Positions 1 to 7,009 of a DNA stretch of 28,654 nucleotides are shown here, one piece after another. Positions within the stretch are counted from its first letter, which is position 1. Every line of letters starts with the position of its first letter. The notes beneath the pieces were generated by a model, which saw nothing but the letters and a program-made list of their open reading frames with translations, was not told the DNA's origin and ran no database searches. Position numbers and translations under genes: made by a program. Origin of the DNA: JBBQIY01 sp964553035 (GTDB lineage: Bacteria; Verrucomicrobiota; Kiritimatiellia; RFP12; UBA3636); assembly GCA_964553035.1 (NCBI GenBank), contig CAZKJH010000037.1, forward strand, positions 1 through 28,654. Reading direction: 5' to 3'.

Positions 1-55
1 TGCGGCTACCGGCACACCAGGCAATCCGCCCTCTCCCCAGTGTCTGAATCGCAGA

Positions 56-226
56 TCGGAATACCAGCAATTCTAATTATGGTCACAACTCATGGATACG
101 GCGCGCTCGGAGATCGCGCCCTACCTCGTGAATACATCATTTTGCACTGTTTTCAGGGTAGGGCTGGCTCTCCGAGCACGCCGCTTCAGAGAAGATTTGC
201 TATAATTAGAATTGCTGTCGGAATAC
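56..226. mobile_element. Small inverted-repeat element (MITE-like) with 9-bp target duplication
   Basis: A 16-bp perfect inverted repeat (65-80, CAGCAATTCTAATTAT, against 202-217) bounds a 153-bp segment. The arms continue inward as an imperfect palindrome: 98-112 pairs with 170-184 at 14 of 15 positions, and a GCCCTACC block pairs with GGTAGGGC. The element is immediately flanked by the same 9 bp, TCGGAATAC, at 56-64 and 218-226, as expected of a target-site duplication. No ORF inside looks real, so it would be non-autonomous. The 9-bp duplication size is known for several insertion-sequence families (for example IS4-type), but the parent family cannot be named from this copy. Confidence 0.75.
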
Positions 227-266
227 GGGATAATCGCTCCGCGACGGTGAGCGACCCAAGATTCAA

Positions 267-300
267 GATTACGAGGATTACGATTACGATTACGATTAGG
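267..300. repeat. Short tandem GATTAC-type repeat
   Basis: A run of GATTACG/GATTAG units with small interruptions. It lies in the 337-bp gene-free stretch at the window start, downstream of the minus-strand pseudouridine synthase gene. Apart from this tract and the inverted-repeat element at 56-226, I see nothing convincing in 1-337. Confidence 0.6.
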
Positions 301-337
301 ATTCACGGGATACACGGGTGCGCAACAGGCTGACTTC

Positions 338-1279
338 TTATCGCAAAGCCTTAAGAACTGCTATAAAATCATCAGGGAACGGTGCTTCAAATTGCACTTC
401 CGTCCCACTTTCGGGATGCGGTATGATCAGCCTCCAGGCGTGAAGCATCTGGCGTTTGGGAATAACAGGCATCTGCGAATCCGCCTTTGCTCTACCGTAA
501 ACGGAGTCTCCAGCCACAGGACACCCGATGTGTTTCAAATGAACACGAATCTGGTGGGTTCGTCCCGTTTCAATCGTTACCTGTAAACGTGCTGCGCTTG
601 CGAACGTCTCAACTACTTCGTAATTCGTGATGGCTTGCTTGCCATTACGCATTACGACCGCCATCCGCTGACGATGAACGGGATCGCGACCGATGAGCGA
701 TTCGATCCTCCCAGTCAGTGGATCGGGCAATCCATGAACAATTGCCTGATAGGTCTTCCCGACCCGACCGTCTTGAAAAGCACCCGACAATGCGACCATC
801 GCTGCATCCGTCTTGGCCACGACCATTACCCCCGAGGTGTCTTGGTCAAGGCGGTGTACGATGCCTGGCCTCATCTCACCCCCGATAGAAAACATGTCTG
901 GGCAGTGAGCCAGCAAGGCGTTGACGAGCGTTCCGTCCGGATGACCCACCGCTGGATGAACGACAAGCGCAGAGGGCTTGTTGAGCACAATAATAAAATC
1001 ATCTTCGTAAAGGATGTCGAGAGGAATAGATTGTGCAACCAACTCGCCAGGCTTTGGCTGGGGTAAATCAATGCGATACACCTCACCGGAACGAATACAA
1101 GAGGACGCACCCGAAACAGGCACATCATTTCTAAAAACGAAGCCAGACTCGATCAAGGACTTGATCCTCGTTCGGGAGTGGTTTGAAACAGTGGCCATCC
1201 AGACATCAACACGTGTTACGGTTGACTCAATCTGCGGTACCTTATATTCTTCGGGCATCTCGTATTTGCTTTGTGCCAT
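338..1279 (-). CDS. rluD: RluA/RluD-family 23S rRNA pseudouridine synthase
   Basis: A 313-residue enzyme that isomerises uridine to pseudouridine in large-subunit rRNA. The order of domains is an S4-like RNA-binding segment (about residues 22-70, with RTRIKSLIESGFVFRNDVPV-type spacing) followed by the RluA-type catalytic domain. The catalytic motif HRLDQDTSG is at 142-150, with D145 as the nucleophilic aspartate. A later GRTHQIRVHLKHIGCPVAGD-like segment is the usual C-terminal family signature. Length is normal for RluD. The ATG at 1279 lies only 5 nt after the CCA end of tRNA-Glu, so the gene is probably expressed from the tRNA promoter and processed to a message with almost no leader. There is no Shine-Dalgarno sequence. 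RluD is favoured, but RluC/RluA relatives cannot be excluded. Confidence 0.88.
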   Translation of the reverse strand: MAQSKYEMPEEYKVPQIESTVTRVDVWMATVSNHSRTRIKSLIESGFVFRNDVPVSGASSCIRSGEVYRIDLPQPKPGELVAQSIPLDILYEDDFIIVLNKPSALVVHPAVGHPDGTLVNALLAHCPDMFSIGGEMRPGIVHRLDQDTSGVMVVAKTDAAMVALSGAFQDGRVGKTYQAIVHGLPDPLTGRIESLIGRDPVHRQRMAVVMRNGKQAITNYEVVETFASAARLQVTIETGRTHQIRVHLKHIGCPVAGDSVYGRAKADSQMPVIPKRQMLHAWRLIIPHPESGTEVQFEAPFPDDFIAVLKALR

Positions 1280-1290
1280 TAAAATGGCAC
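1273..1290. other. Palindrome joining tRNA 3' end and rluD start
   Basis: Two perfect 8-bp arms, 1273-1280 and 1283-1290 (GTGCCATT and AATGGCAC), separated by two bases. In the transcript one arm contains the last acceptor-stem base, discriminator and CCA of tRNA-Glu. The other contains the AUG of the pseudouridine synthase gene. It could affect tRNA 3' processing or initiation, or be chance. Confidence 0.55.
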
Positions 1291-1359
1291 CCCCACGGGG
1301 AATCGAACCCCGATTTCCAGGATGAGAACCTGATGTCCTAACCGGTAGACGATGGGGGC
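1285..1359 (-). tRNA. tRNA-Glu (anticodon CTC)
   Basis: The minus strand gives a full cloverleaf. The acceptor is GCCCCCA against TGGGGGT with a G-U end pair. The T arm is GGGGTTCGATTCCCC, and the anticodon stem TCAGG/CCTGG encloses the seven-base loop TTCTCAT, giving anticodon CTC. CCA is encoded (1285-1287). Without CCA the gene is 1288-1359. It sits upstream of the pseudouridine synthase gene in the same orientation. Confidence 0.95.
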
Positions 1360-1381
1360 ATTTATTCGGAAAACGGGCATA

Positions 1382-1410
1382 AAATTAACACACCGCCCCA
1401 CCAATGTCAA
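1382..1410 (-). promoter_or_regulatory. Putative sigma70 promoter of tRNA-Glu/rluD
   Basis: On the minus strand a perfect TTGACA (1405-1410) is followed after 17 bp by TAATTT (1382-1387), a weak -10. Transcription would start about 15 nt before the tRNA 5' end. Confidence 0.5.
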
Positions 1411-1437
1411 CGCCAATTATTTTTTTTAAGAATTGTC

Positions 1438-1466
1438 TTGAAATCATGCTTAAAACGCGATACAGT
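1438..1466 (+). promoter_or_regulatory. Putative sigma70 promoter of the EEP-family gene
   Basis: TTGAAA (1438-1443), 17-bp spacer, TACAGT (1461-1466). The next gene starts at 1523, so the leader would be about 50 nt. The -10 is a modest match. Confidence 0.4.
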
Positions 1467-1522
1467 GAAAATTTCTTGAAGTAGCTTTTCAAAGACAGCT
1501 TAAACAACTTCGAGTCGAAGCC

Positions 1523-2248
1523 ATGCGATTCCTACTCTACAATATCCGATACGCTACAGGCCGCCGTACCCGTTACGGGTGGATGGATATGTTGCGCCGT
1601 ACCGATGCTCATTTCGAAACGATTAGCCACTTTATCCGCGAGTTAGAACCTGATGTGGTCGGACTGGTTGAGACCGATAATGGTTCATTTCGAACCCACA
1701 ATCGGCCACAGCCGGAGCGTCTAGCAGAGCTCATTGGCCACAATCACAGCTTTGGGATCAAATACAAGCAGCACGGCCTATTGCGTCACGCACCCGTATT
1801 GAGCAATCAAGGTAACGCCTTTCTAACCAAAGATGTGGTGCAGCGAGAAACATTCCATTATTTCGAACATGGTTTCAAACGCCTCGTCATTGAGCTGGAG
1901 ATGGAGCAGGCGAACCTCTTCCTGGTACACCTTTCCCTACGGGCGCACATTCGCAAGCGTCAGCTTCTGCATCTACAGCAATTGGTTCGCGATGCGCGCA
2001 AGCCCTGTATCGTGGCTGGCGACTTTAATGCCCTGTTGGGGCCCGAAGAAATCACGGACTTTCTTGCGAACGCAGGCCTGCAAAAATCCAACCCCGAGAA
2101 TCTTCCCACCTACCCAAGTTGGCATCCGAGCCGCGTCTTGGACTTCATCTGCTTTACGCCGAACATCAAGCTCACAGCTTTTACCCTGCCACAAGTCACC
2201 TTCTCCGATCATCTGCCGCTCATCTGTGACTTCGAAATGCCTGCCTAA
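1523..2248 (+). CDS. Endonuclease/exonuclease/phosphatase (EEP) family protein
   Basis: A 241-residue metal-dependent phosphodiesterase-fold protein. Recognisable family landmarks are LYNIRY at 5-10 (first strand, Asn7), E50 in GLVET, H136 in LVHLS, AGDFNA at 165-170 (Asp167, Asn169) and FSDHLPL at 227-233 (Asp229-His230). These cover the divalent-metal and general-base positions of the family, so the enzyme should be active. The substrate is unknown: members cleave DNA, phosphoinositides, sphingomyelin or nucleotides. No signal peptide is visible, so it is probably cytoplasmic. It is monocistronic with no clear Shine-Dalgarno sequence; a small inverted repeat, CTTCGA/GAAG, lies just before the start. 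Confidence 0.85.
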   Translation: MRFLLYNIRYATGRRTRYGWMDMLRRTDAHFETISHFIRELEPDVVGLVETDNGSFRTHNRPQPERLAELIGHNHSFGIKYKQHGLLRHAPVLSNQGNAFLTKDVVQRETFHYFEHGFKRLVIELEMEQANLFLVHLSLRAHIRKRQLLHLQQLVRDARKPCIVAGDFNALLGPEEITDFLANAGLQKSNPENLPTYPSWHPSRVLDFICFTPNIKLTAFTLPQVTFSDHLPLICDFEMPA

Positions 2249-2286
2249 ACCAGACAAACTAAGTATCACGCTTTCGCACGACGAAC

Positions 2287-2411
2287 TCAGCGAAACGTCC
2301 CGTATTCTGTCACGGCATCGGGCAGGGCTTCCAGATAGCCGTAGCCGGCTGCATCGAGCATCTTTAGACCGTAGTCTTGCGCACACGCTGGATCCAGCCC
2401 AACCGGTGTTA
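2287..2411 (-). other. Out-of-frame coding-like tail after the 433-aa gene
   Basis: Immediately beyond the stop of the 2409-3710 gene, a different minus-strand frame stays open to a TGA at 2287-2289. It reads ALVTPVGLDPACAQDYG followed by LKMLDAAGYGYLEALPDAV and TEYGTFR, with normal protein-like composition. Restoring one base within the G-rich GCGCGAGGGC stretch near 2425 would fuse it to the upstream frame and lengthen that protein by roughly 40 residues. This may be a real frameshift, a sequencing error or a decayed tail. Confidence 0.4.
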
Positions 2412-3710
2412 CCAGAGCCCTCGCGCACGCCCTCGCCAGAAGGCGAGCATTACGGTTGCTGGGCCTTCGCTGGAGAGGCAGTTGTCCATGGACTTGTCGT
2501 ACTTACTCAACTGGTTCCCGTCGGGATCGTAAATCCACCGCAGATGTTCGGAATCAACCGCGTCCAATATCCGCTTCGCCAGAACCGTGGCTGCGTCGGC
2601 AATTCCCGGCGCATGGTCGATCGCGCTCATGCAGGTATAGAGCGTCCGGTTCATGGGTTCCAGCCACAAGACTTTGGACGTATACGCCTGAAAGGAACAT
2701 CCAAACCGCCACGATTCACGCGGTTTTATTTCTGTTTTTTCTGCGGGGTGCCAGGTATCATCTTCTAGGTTGACATAGTAATGGTAATACCCAAAGAGGT
2801 CCTCGCGCATACCATATTCCCAGATATTCCACCAAGTGGTCACGGTCGATTCCATGTCAGGCCTAATCCGATCGGGAAGAATATCAAGGATGATTTCGGC
2901 TGCCGCTACCGCAAACTTGCAGTGGATCGTAAGTTCCCAGGCGAGCGTCTCTCTCTCACCGCTTTTGCGCCTTTCGTCAAGGTCTGTCTCGGTCTGCCAG
3001 GTTCCGTATTCATATAGCCTATCAAACTCCTGGAGATAGACCTTCTGCTGCCCTGAAAACCGATACCCCAAGGCATTGATCATCAGAAGAATTAGATTAT
3101 ACGCACCTTTGCTGGGTTTCACGTCCCACTTGTTCCCGAAGTAACCAAGCTGGTAATCGACGGAGCGCCAGTAGTCGGCAAACGACACAAACATCTGTGC
3201 AATGTGGTGCTGTGTCGGCTTCGTGGCTATGGGGTAGTATTGATACATACCCATGCATGCATCAAGATACTGGTCTGGAGACGTCTGATCGGAGATTCTT
3301 CCACTGTATGGTTTTCCCATCCATCCTGATCGCCCGTCCGCGTCGCCGAGTTTCCAAATAAGATCCAGCGAGTTGAACGCCTTCGCGGCCTGCTCAAGCG
3401 CGTCGGGGTCTTCGGTCGCTTTGTAGCGCCAGGCTTGTGAGGCCAGATACAATCCTGAAGTTGTGATGGAGTTCTCGTAGTTGAGCAGATCCCAATCACC
3501 GTCCGGCTTATAACGCCAGTGTGAATAGTCGTGTCGGCATCCTTTATATAAAAAGTCCGAATCGTTGAGCGGCCGAATCGTATCGCCGTCAATCTTCAGC
3601 AATGAGAACATGATCTCGGACTTGCTAAAGATAACACGAGGGTAGTTGCGCTGTATAATATCAATCTTTTCCTGCACCGACCTGCCGGCAAGCGTATCAA
3701 GCCATCCCAT
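2409..3710 (-). CDS. Unrecognised protein, probably all-helical toroid-like enzyme
   Basis: A 433-residue protein that I cannot place in a named family. It is rich in Trp, Tyr and Asp, with repeated helical segments and aromatic motifs (HYSHWRYKPDGDW, YLDACMGMYQYYP, GYYHYYVNL). This pattern resembles alpha/alpha-toroid glycan-active proteins, but that is only an impression. No signal peptide is seen. The start was chosen at the ATG at 3710 because AAGGAGG lies about 10 nt before it; the ATG at 3719 is too close to that site, and the upstream ATG at 3788 directly follows the -10. The promoter block at 3789-3834 is shared with the dehydrogenase/hydrolase operon, suggesting co-regulation. The C-terminus may be frameshifted (see 2287-2411). 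Confidence 0.7.
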   Translation of the reverse strand: MGWLDTLAGRSVQEKIDIIQRNYPRVIFSKSEIMFSLLKIDGDTIRPLNDSDFLYKGCRHDYSHWRYKPDGDWDLLNYENSITTSGLYLASQAWRYKATEDPDALEQAAKAFNSLDLIWKLGDADGRSGWMGKPYSGRISDQTSPDQYLDACMGMYQYYPIATKPTQHHIAQMFVSFADYWRSVDYQLGYFGNKWDVKPSKGAYNLILLMINALGYRFSGQQKVYLQEFDRLYEYGTWQTETDLDERRKSGERETLAWELTIHCKFAVAAAEIILDILPDRIRPDMESTVTTWWNIWEYGMREDLFGYYHYYVNLEDDTWHPAEKTEIKPRESWRFGCSFQAYTSKVLWLEPMNRTLYTCMSAIDHAPGIADAATVLAKRILDAVDSEHLRWIYDPDGNQLSKYDKSMDNCLSSEGPATVMLAFWRGRARGLW

Positions 3711-3788
3711 GGGTGTCATTCCTCCTTTTCCAACGTGACAATATACGTCAAAATAGCAACTTCGCATACCATTCGATGGAATAGTCAT

Positions 3789-3834
3789 ATCTTAACACAA
3801 CACAATTCACCCACGCCAGAGCTTTTTGACAAGC
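3789..3834 (-). promoter_or_regulatory. Shared promoter/operator block, copy A
   Basis: This 46-bp block matches the block at 6177-6222 at 38 of 46 positions in the same orientation. Read on the minus strand it ends in an extended -10, TGTTAAGAT (-10 hexamer at 3789-3794), and contains the conserved core TGGGTGAATT. There is no good -35, which would fit control by an activator or another DNA-binding regulator. Transcription would begin near 3782, giving the 433-aa gene a leader of about 70 nt. Confidence 0.6.
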
Positions 3835-3905
3835 TACACGCTCCCGCTTACGCACTACGAACTCAACGAAGCACCAAGTCTATGCTACACTACCGTTCGG
3901 ACTGC

Positions 3906-4700
3906 TCACGTTGTCGTCACCACGAAGCCCTCAGGTGGGAACACCGTCTGCAGAAACCACCTCGCCGCCTCGTCGTGCCATTTCGCAAGCCCACAATGCC
4001 CAGGTGTCGGCAGTACGCGCAGGGTGACATCGCAAGCCAATGAGTGCTTCGTCGACTCCGCCGCCAGTTCCCGGGCGAAGGCAATCGCCTTGTCGGTATT
4101 AACCCGTGTATCGGCATTCCCGATGGTGATCCACGCGGCGCGGTCGGCCAGTGTCGCTGCCGCAGTCACCAGTGCCAGCCGTTTCACGAGCGGGTTTATT
4201 TCCTGTCCGGCAAACTCACTCAGGGCAATCAAATCGGTCACCGGCGCAAAAGCCGCCACCGCCCGGATGCACGGATTCCCAGCGGCGGCCTGAAACGCCA
4301 AAAACCCACCGCGCGAGGTACCGGCCGCGCCGATCCGTGCGGAGTCCGCCACGCCGATCGTTACCAAGTGTTCAACCACGTCGTTCACCAGCTTTTGAAA
4401 CGCTGCGACGATGTCCTCACCGTTCGCGACCCGGGTCGCCCAGCCTTCCAGTTCCGGCGGCTCGCCCGTACGCCGGTTGACACCGTGGCAAGGTAGATCC
4501 AATGACACCACATTCCAGCCCTGCGCATGCAGCAACCGCCCCACCCGGCAATACGGCTCAGTGGTCAACGTATCCGCGTCGGCCATAGCGAAGAGCAGCA
4601 ACAGCGGTGTCGGCCCGTTGGTCTGGGGGGGGAGCATCGCGTACGCCGTGCCCGAGGGCGTCCGCAACCCAGCGACAGGAATCGAGGTCGGCGAACTCAT
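3906..4700 (-). CDS. Alpha/beta hydrolase (dienelactone/acyl-esterase-like)
   Basis: A 264-residue alpha/beta hydrolase. The nucleophile elbow is GTSRGG (Ser in the centre), with an oxyanion-region strand PLLLLFAMADADTL and the lid-proximal LDLPCHGVNRR before it. An aspartate in ITIGNADTRVNTDKA and the histidine in PTPGHCGL fit the acid and base of the triad. No signal peptide is seen. The ATG at 4700 was chosen because it overlaps the TGA of the preceding 58-aa gene (ATGA), implying translational coupling; a weak GGTGG precedes it. The upstream extension to 4775 lies inside that small gene. Placement behind a 2-hydroxyacid dehydrogenase suggests a carbohydrate or organic-acid side pathway, with unknown ester substrate. 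Confidence 0.82.
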   Translation of the reverse strand: MSSPTSIPVAGLRTPSGTAYAMLPPQTNGPTPLLLLFAMADADTLTTEPYCRVGRLLHAQGWNVVSLDLPCHGVNRRTGEPPELEGWATRVANGEDIVAAFQKLVNDVVEHLVTIGVADSARIGAAGTSRGGFLAFQAAAGNPCIRAVAAFAPVTDLIALSEFAGQEINPLVKRLALVTAAATLADRAAWITIGNADTRVNTDKAIAFARELAAESTKHSLACDVTLRVLPTPGHCGLAKWHDEAARWFLQTVFPPEGFVVTTT

Positions 4701-4873
4701 TGCCACCACCCGTTCTTGCGTCCACACCAGTAGAAGGGCAGATCGTGGAACGGCGCTTCGCTCACGAGCATGCACGCCATCCAGCGAATGTCCAACATAA
4801 GCTGGCGACCGTCGAGGTCGATCGACCAGCGTAGGCGTTGTCCACTAGTCTTCACCCTGAGATCTTCATACAT
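4697..4873 (-). CDS. Small 58-aa protein, translationally coupled, unknown
   Basis: A 58-residue ORF whose ATG shares one base with the TAA of the dehydrogenase gene (TAATG) and whose TGA overlaps the hydrolase start (ATGA). GGGAG lies about 8 nt before the ATG. This tight double coupling strongly favours a translated gene. The product starts MYEDLRVKTSGQRLRWSID and ends FYWCGRKNGWWQ. It is aromatic-rich, with no membrane segment. I do not recognise the family; it may be a small beta-sheet protein or the remains of a larger gene. Confidence 0.7.
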   Translation of the reverse strand: MYEDLRVKTSGQRLRWSIDLDGRQLMLDIRWMACMLVSEAPFHDLPFYWCGRKNGWWQ

Positions 4874-5898
4874 TACTTACTCCCATTAAGTTGTGCTGGG
4901 GAAAGTTGATTGAGCAAAGGTTTACGATTTATATAGCGTTTCACATTCTCAAGCCAGATAGACCAGATGCGTTCAAGAAAACGCGACCCGCCACTTGATC
5001 CTGATATGTGCGGCGTTAAAATGACATTATCCATTGCCCAGAAAGGATGTTCTGGAGGCATTGGGTAATAGTAATGTGTATCAAGTGCAGCCCCGGCAAT
5101 CCTTCGATTCTTCAAGGCATCGATCAGAGGCTGTTCCTGAATCAAGGGTCCACGAGCCGGATTGAGGACGAAAGCATGTTCTGGTAACATAGATAGCTCA
5201 TCCGCGCCGACAATACCCGTGGTTTTGGGCGTCAAGGGGATTGCCATCACTAGAAAATCCAGTGGGTTCAAAAAACCTTTTTTTTCATTCAACGCGAATA
5301 TATGATCAGGAAAAATTCCTTCAACATCGCCACAACCTGCTTCGAGCCAGCAATTTGAACGATCTCCCAGCGCCCCATCCCGGGTCATGACATGAACTTT
5401 CATCTTTAATGTTTTAGCGAGGCGTGCGGTTTGACGACCGATACCGCCGTAGCCCCAGATGCCCACTGTAGAGCCAAAAATCTCACCTTGGAAACGAGCA
5501 TCTCTGTCCCATGACGCGCTGTTCTGATTGCGCATCATCGCACGCATATTGCGTTTGAGATTAATCATCATCGCAATATTCCATTCAGCGATCGGTACAT
5601 CCTGCACGCCGATCGCATTACACGCCTGAATGCCGCGTTCATTGAGATCATGATCATAAAGCTGACTGTATCCTACCGAAGCGACCTGCACCATTTTCAA
5701 TGCCGCCATTTGCTGGTGATTTTCCGGCATCAAACTCGTGAAAAACATTTCGCAATCGCTAATTTGTGATTCAGGAAGCAAACGTGTTTTTTCCTGAGGA
5801 TCTTCTATTAGAACGCATTCCACTTCCGGCATCGCTTGTAATTCAGCCAAATGCGGTTTGGAAACCGGCATGTCAATTAATATCTTTAATTTTTTCAT
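4873..5898 (-). CDS. D-isomer-specific 2-hydroxyacid dehydrogenase
   Basis: A 341-residue NAD(P)-dependent oxidoreductase of the phosphoglycerate dehydrogenase/hydroxypyruvate reductase superfamily. The Rossmann motif is GYGGIG at 149-154 within VGIWGYGGIGRQTARLAK. The catalytic Arg is in NPARGPLI, the Glu/Asp region in AALDTHYYYPMPPEHP, and the catalytic His in LTPHISG near residue 300. The nucleotide-binding domain carries an insertion around residues 180-210 (NCWLEAGCGDVEGIFPDHIF), which suggests a particular subfamily. Substrate is likely a small 2-keto or 2-hydroxy acid. The ATG overlaps the TGA of the upstream ORF (ATGA), and AGGGAAAGG lies about 12 nt upstream. It is the first intact gene of its operon. 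Confidence 0.9.
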   Translation of the reverse strand: MKKLKILIDMPVSKPHLAELQAMPEVECVLIEDPQEKTRLLPESQISDCEMFFTSLMPENHQQMAALKMVQVASVGYSQLYDHDLNERGIQACNAIGVQDVPIAEWNIAMMINLKRNMRAMMRNQNSASWDRDARFQGEIFGSTVGIWGYGGIGRQTARLAKTLKMKVHVMTRDGALGDRSNCWLEAGCGDVEGIFPDHIFALNEKKGFLNPLDFLVMAIPLTPKTTGIVGADELSMLPEHAFVLNPARGPLIQEQPLIDALKNRRIAGAALDTHYYYPMPPEHPFWAMDNVILTPHISGSSGGSRFLERIWSIWLENVKRYINRKPLLNQLSPAQLNGSK

Positions 5899-6170
5899 GA
5901 GTCAACTAGACCTTTCCCTGAAGGTTTTGTTTTATGAGGTAGGACTGTACGCAGTCTGTGAGCTTTGCTCCCGGACTGCTCCGCATGGACAAGGTTGTTG
6001 AATCGCCAAGCATAACCACCACGATCGTGTTTCCGACAGCATGAGCGGTGGAGGTGCTGAGCAGAAATCCGCTTTTCTTGCAAAGTCGTAACTAAACCGG
6101 AGAGCTTTAGCGTGCGCTCAAGTAAATCTTTAGTCGTGACAATGTCTGCTATGGCTTGTTGGATGTTCAT
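5895..6170 (-). pseudogene. Broken N-terminal fragment of an SGNH/GDSL hydrolase-like gene
   Basis: The ATG-initiated frame encodes 91 residues. Its N-terminal third (MNIQQAIADIVTTKDLLE...) looks like protein, but the rest is rich in His, Arg and Ser like a shadow frame. In the +1 frame the DNA from about 6090 reads GFLLSTSTAHAVGNTIVVV then MLGDSTTLSMRSSPGAKL and TDCVQSYLIKQNLQGKV before a TAG near 5908. MLGDSTT is the block-I nucleophile motif of SGNH hydrolases, and such proteins continue with a V-x-NxG segment that is missing here. One extra A in the GAAAAG run at the switch point would explain the frame change. I read it as a frameshifted and truncated remnant that still leads the operon. 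Confidence 0.5.
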
Positions 6171-6176
6171 GTCTGC

Positions 6177-6222
6177 ATCCTAGCACAACATAATTCACCC
6201 AAGCCAGATGTTTTTGATAAAC
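6177..6222 (-). promoter_or_regulatory. Shared promoter/operator block, copy B
   Basis: The second copy of the 46-bp block (38 of 46 identical to 3789-3834). On the minus strand it ends in extended -10 TGCTAGGAT (hexamer 6177-6182). Exactly 6 nt separate the -10 from the ATG at 6170, so a transcript starting at the usual distance would begin at the start codon. Confidence 0.6.
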
Positions 6223-6245
6223 CGCCGAAACCGCGAGGTGCCTTC

Positions 6246-6275
6246 TTGACAAAACAAGCACAAAAAGTCTATCCT
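6246..6275 (+). promoter_or_regulatory. Putative sigma70 promoter of the cyclophilin gene
   Basis: TTGACA (6246-6251), 18-bp spacer, TATCCT (6270-6275). The start site would be near 6282, so an ATG at 6278 is excluded and the lipoprotein start at 6320 is favoured. Confidence 0.6.
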
Positions 6276-6319
6276 TCTTGAACAGAAAACTTTCGATTAT
6301 AAACAACGATACATCGCCT

Positions 6320-6916
6320 ATGAATAAAATAATCCTTCTACTCCTTGTCGCAACTATAACTTGGTCTTGCACCAAATCAACACCCGAAACAAAAAAGGAA
6401 ACTCCCATGACCGTCAATGTCGTCATCGACACCACCCTCGGCTCCATTACCGCGGAACTCTACCAGGACAAAGCGCCCATCACCGTGGCGAACTTCCTCA
6501 CCTATGTCGACGAAGGTTTCTTCAACGGCACGATCTTTCACCGCGTTATCCCCGGCTTCATGATTCAGGGCGGCGGATTTACACCCGACATGAACCAGAA
6601 GCCCACGAAGAATCAAATCAAGAACGAAGCGGCGAACGGTATCAAGAATGATCGCGGCACCCTCGCCATGGCTCGGACTGGGATCGTGGATTCCGCAACC
6701 TGCCAGTTTTTCATCAACCTCAAGGCTAATGATTTTCTTAACTACCAAAACGCCACCACGCAAGGTTTCGGCTACTGCGTTTTCGGCAAAGTCACAGAAG
6801 GGTTAGATGTTCTCGATAAAATCGCCGCCGTTAAGACGGGCCGTCACCCCGCAGGACATGGCGATGTCCCCGTCGAGACCGTCAAAATCATCTCGATTAC
6901 CCGAGCTGCCAAGTAG
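6320..6916 (+). CDS. Cyclophilin-type peptidyl-prolyl isomerase, probable lipoprotein
   Basis: A 198-residue protein. Residues 1-17 (MNKIILLLLVATITWSC) form a lipoprotein signal with a Cys at the lipobox, so the enzyme should be membrane-anchored outside the cytoplasm. The cyclophilin domain follows: GSITAELYQDKAPITVANF, the catalytic FHRVIPGFMIQGGG loop (Arg of FHR) and the SATCQFFINL active-site strand. It catalyses cis-trans isomerisation of Xaa-Pro bonds during folding. A second in-frame ATG at 6407 has AAGGAAA about 8 nt upstream, so a cytoplasmic form of 169 residues could also be made. It is monocistronic or read through into the deaminase gene. Confidence 0.9.
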   Translation: MNKIILLLLVATITWSCTKSTPETKKETPMTVNVVIDTTLGSITAELYQDKAPITVANFLTYVDEGFFNGTIFHRVIPGFMIQGGGFTPDMNQKPTKNQIKNEAANGIKNDRGTLAMARTGIVDSATCQFFINLKANDFLNYQNATTQGFGYCVFGKVTEGLDVLDKIAAVKTGRHPAGHGDVPVETVKIISITRAAK

Positions 6917-6930
6917 TTCTTTCAAGTAAA

Positions 6931-6983
6931 GGAGCACGGACATTCTCGTCCGTGAATGAAACGGGTTGGAAAACCCGTTCTCC
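6931..6983. repeat. 53-bp double-hairpin repeat (copy 1)
   Basis: It begins GGAGC and ends CTCC. Hairpin 1 has arms CACGGAC (6935-6941) and GTCCGTG (6948-6954). Hairpin 2 has arms AACGGGTT (6960-6967) and AACCCGTT (6972-6979). The element at 17056-17108 has the same length and aligns without gaps. It lies between the cyclophilin and deaminase genes. Confidence 0.65.
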
Positions 6984-7009
6984 GGTATTGCCTCAAACAG
7001 GATTTTGAC

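Noticed and set aside
1833..2768. Plus-strand open frame of 311 codons
   Set aside because: It overlaps the end of the EEP-family gene and the minus-strand 433-aa gene; low-complexity Ser/Arg composition and no family features.
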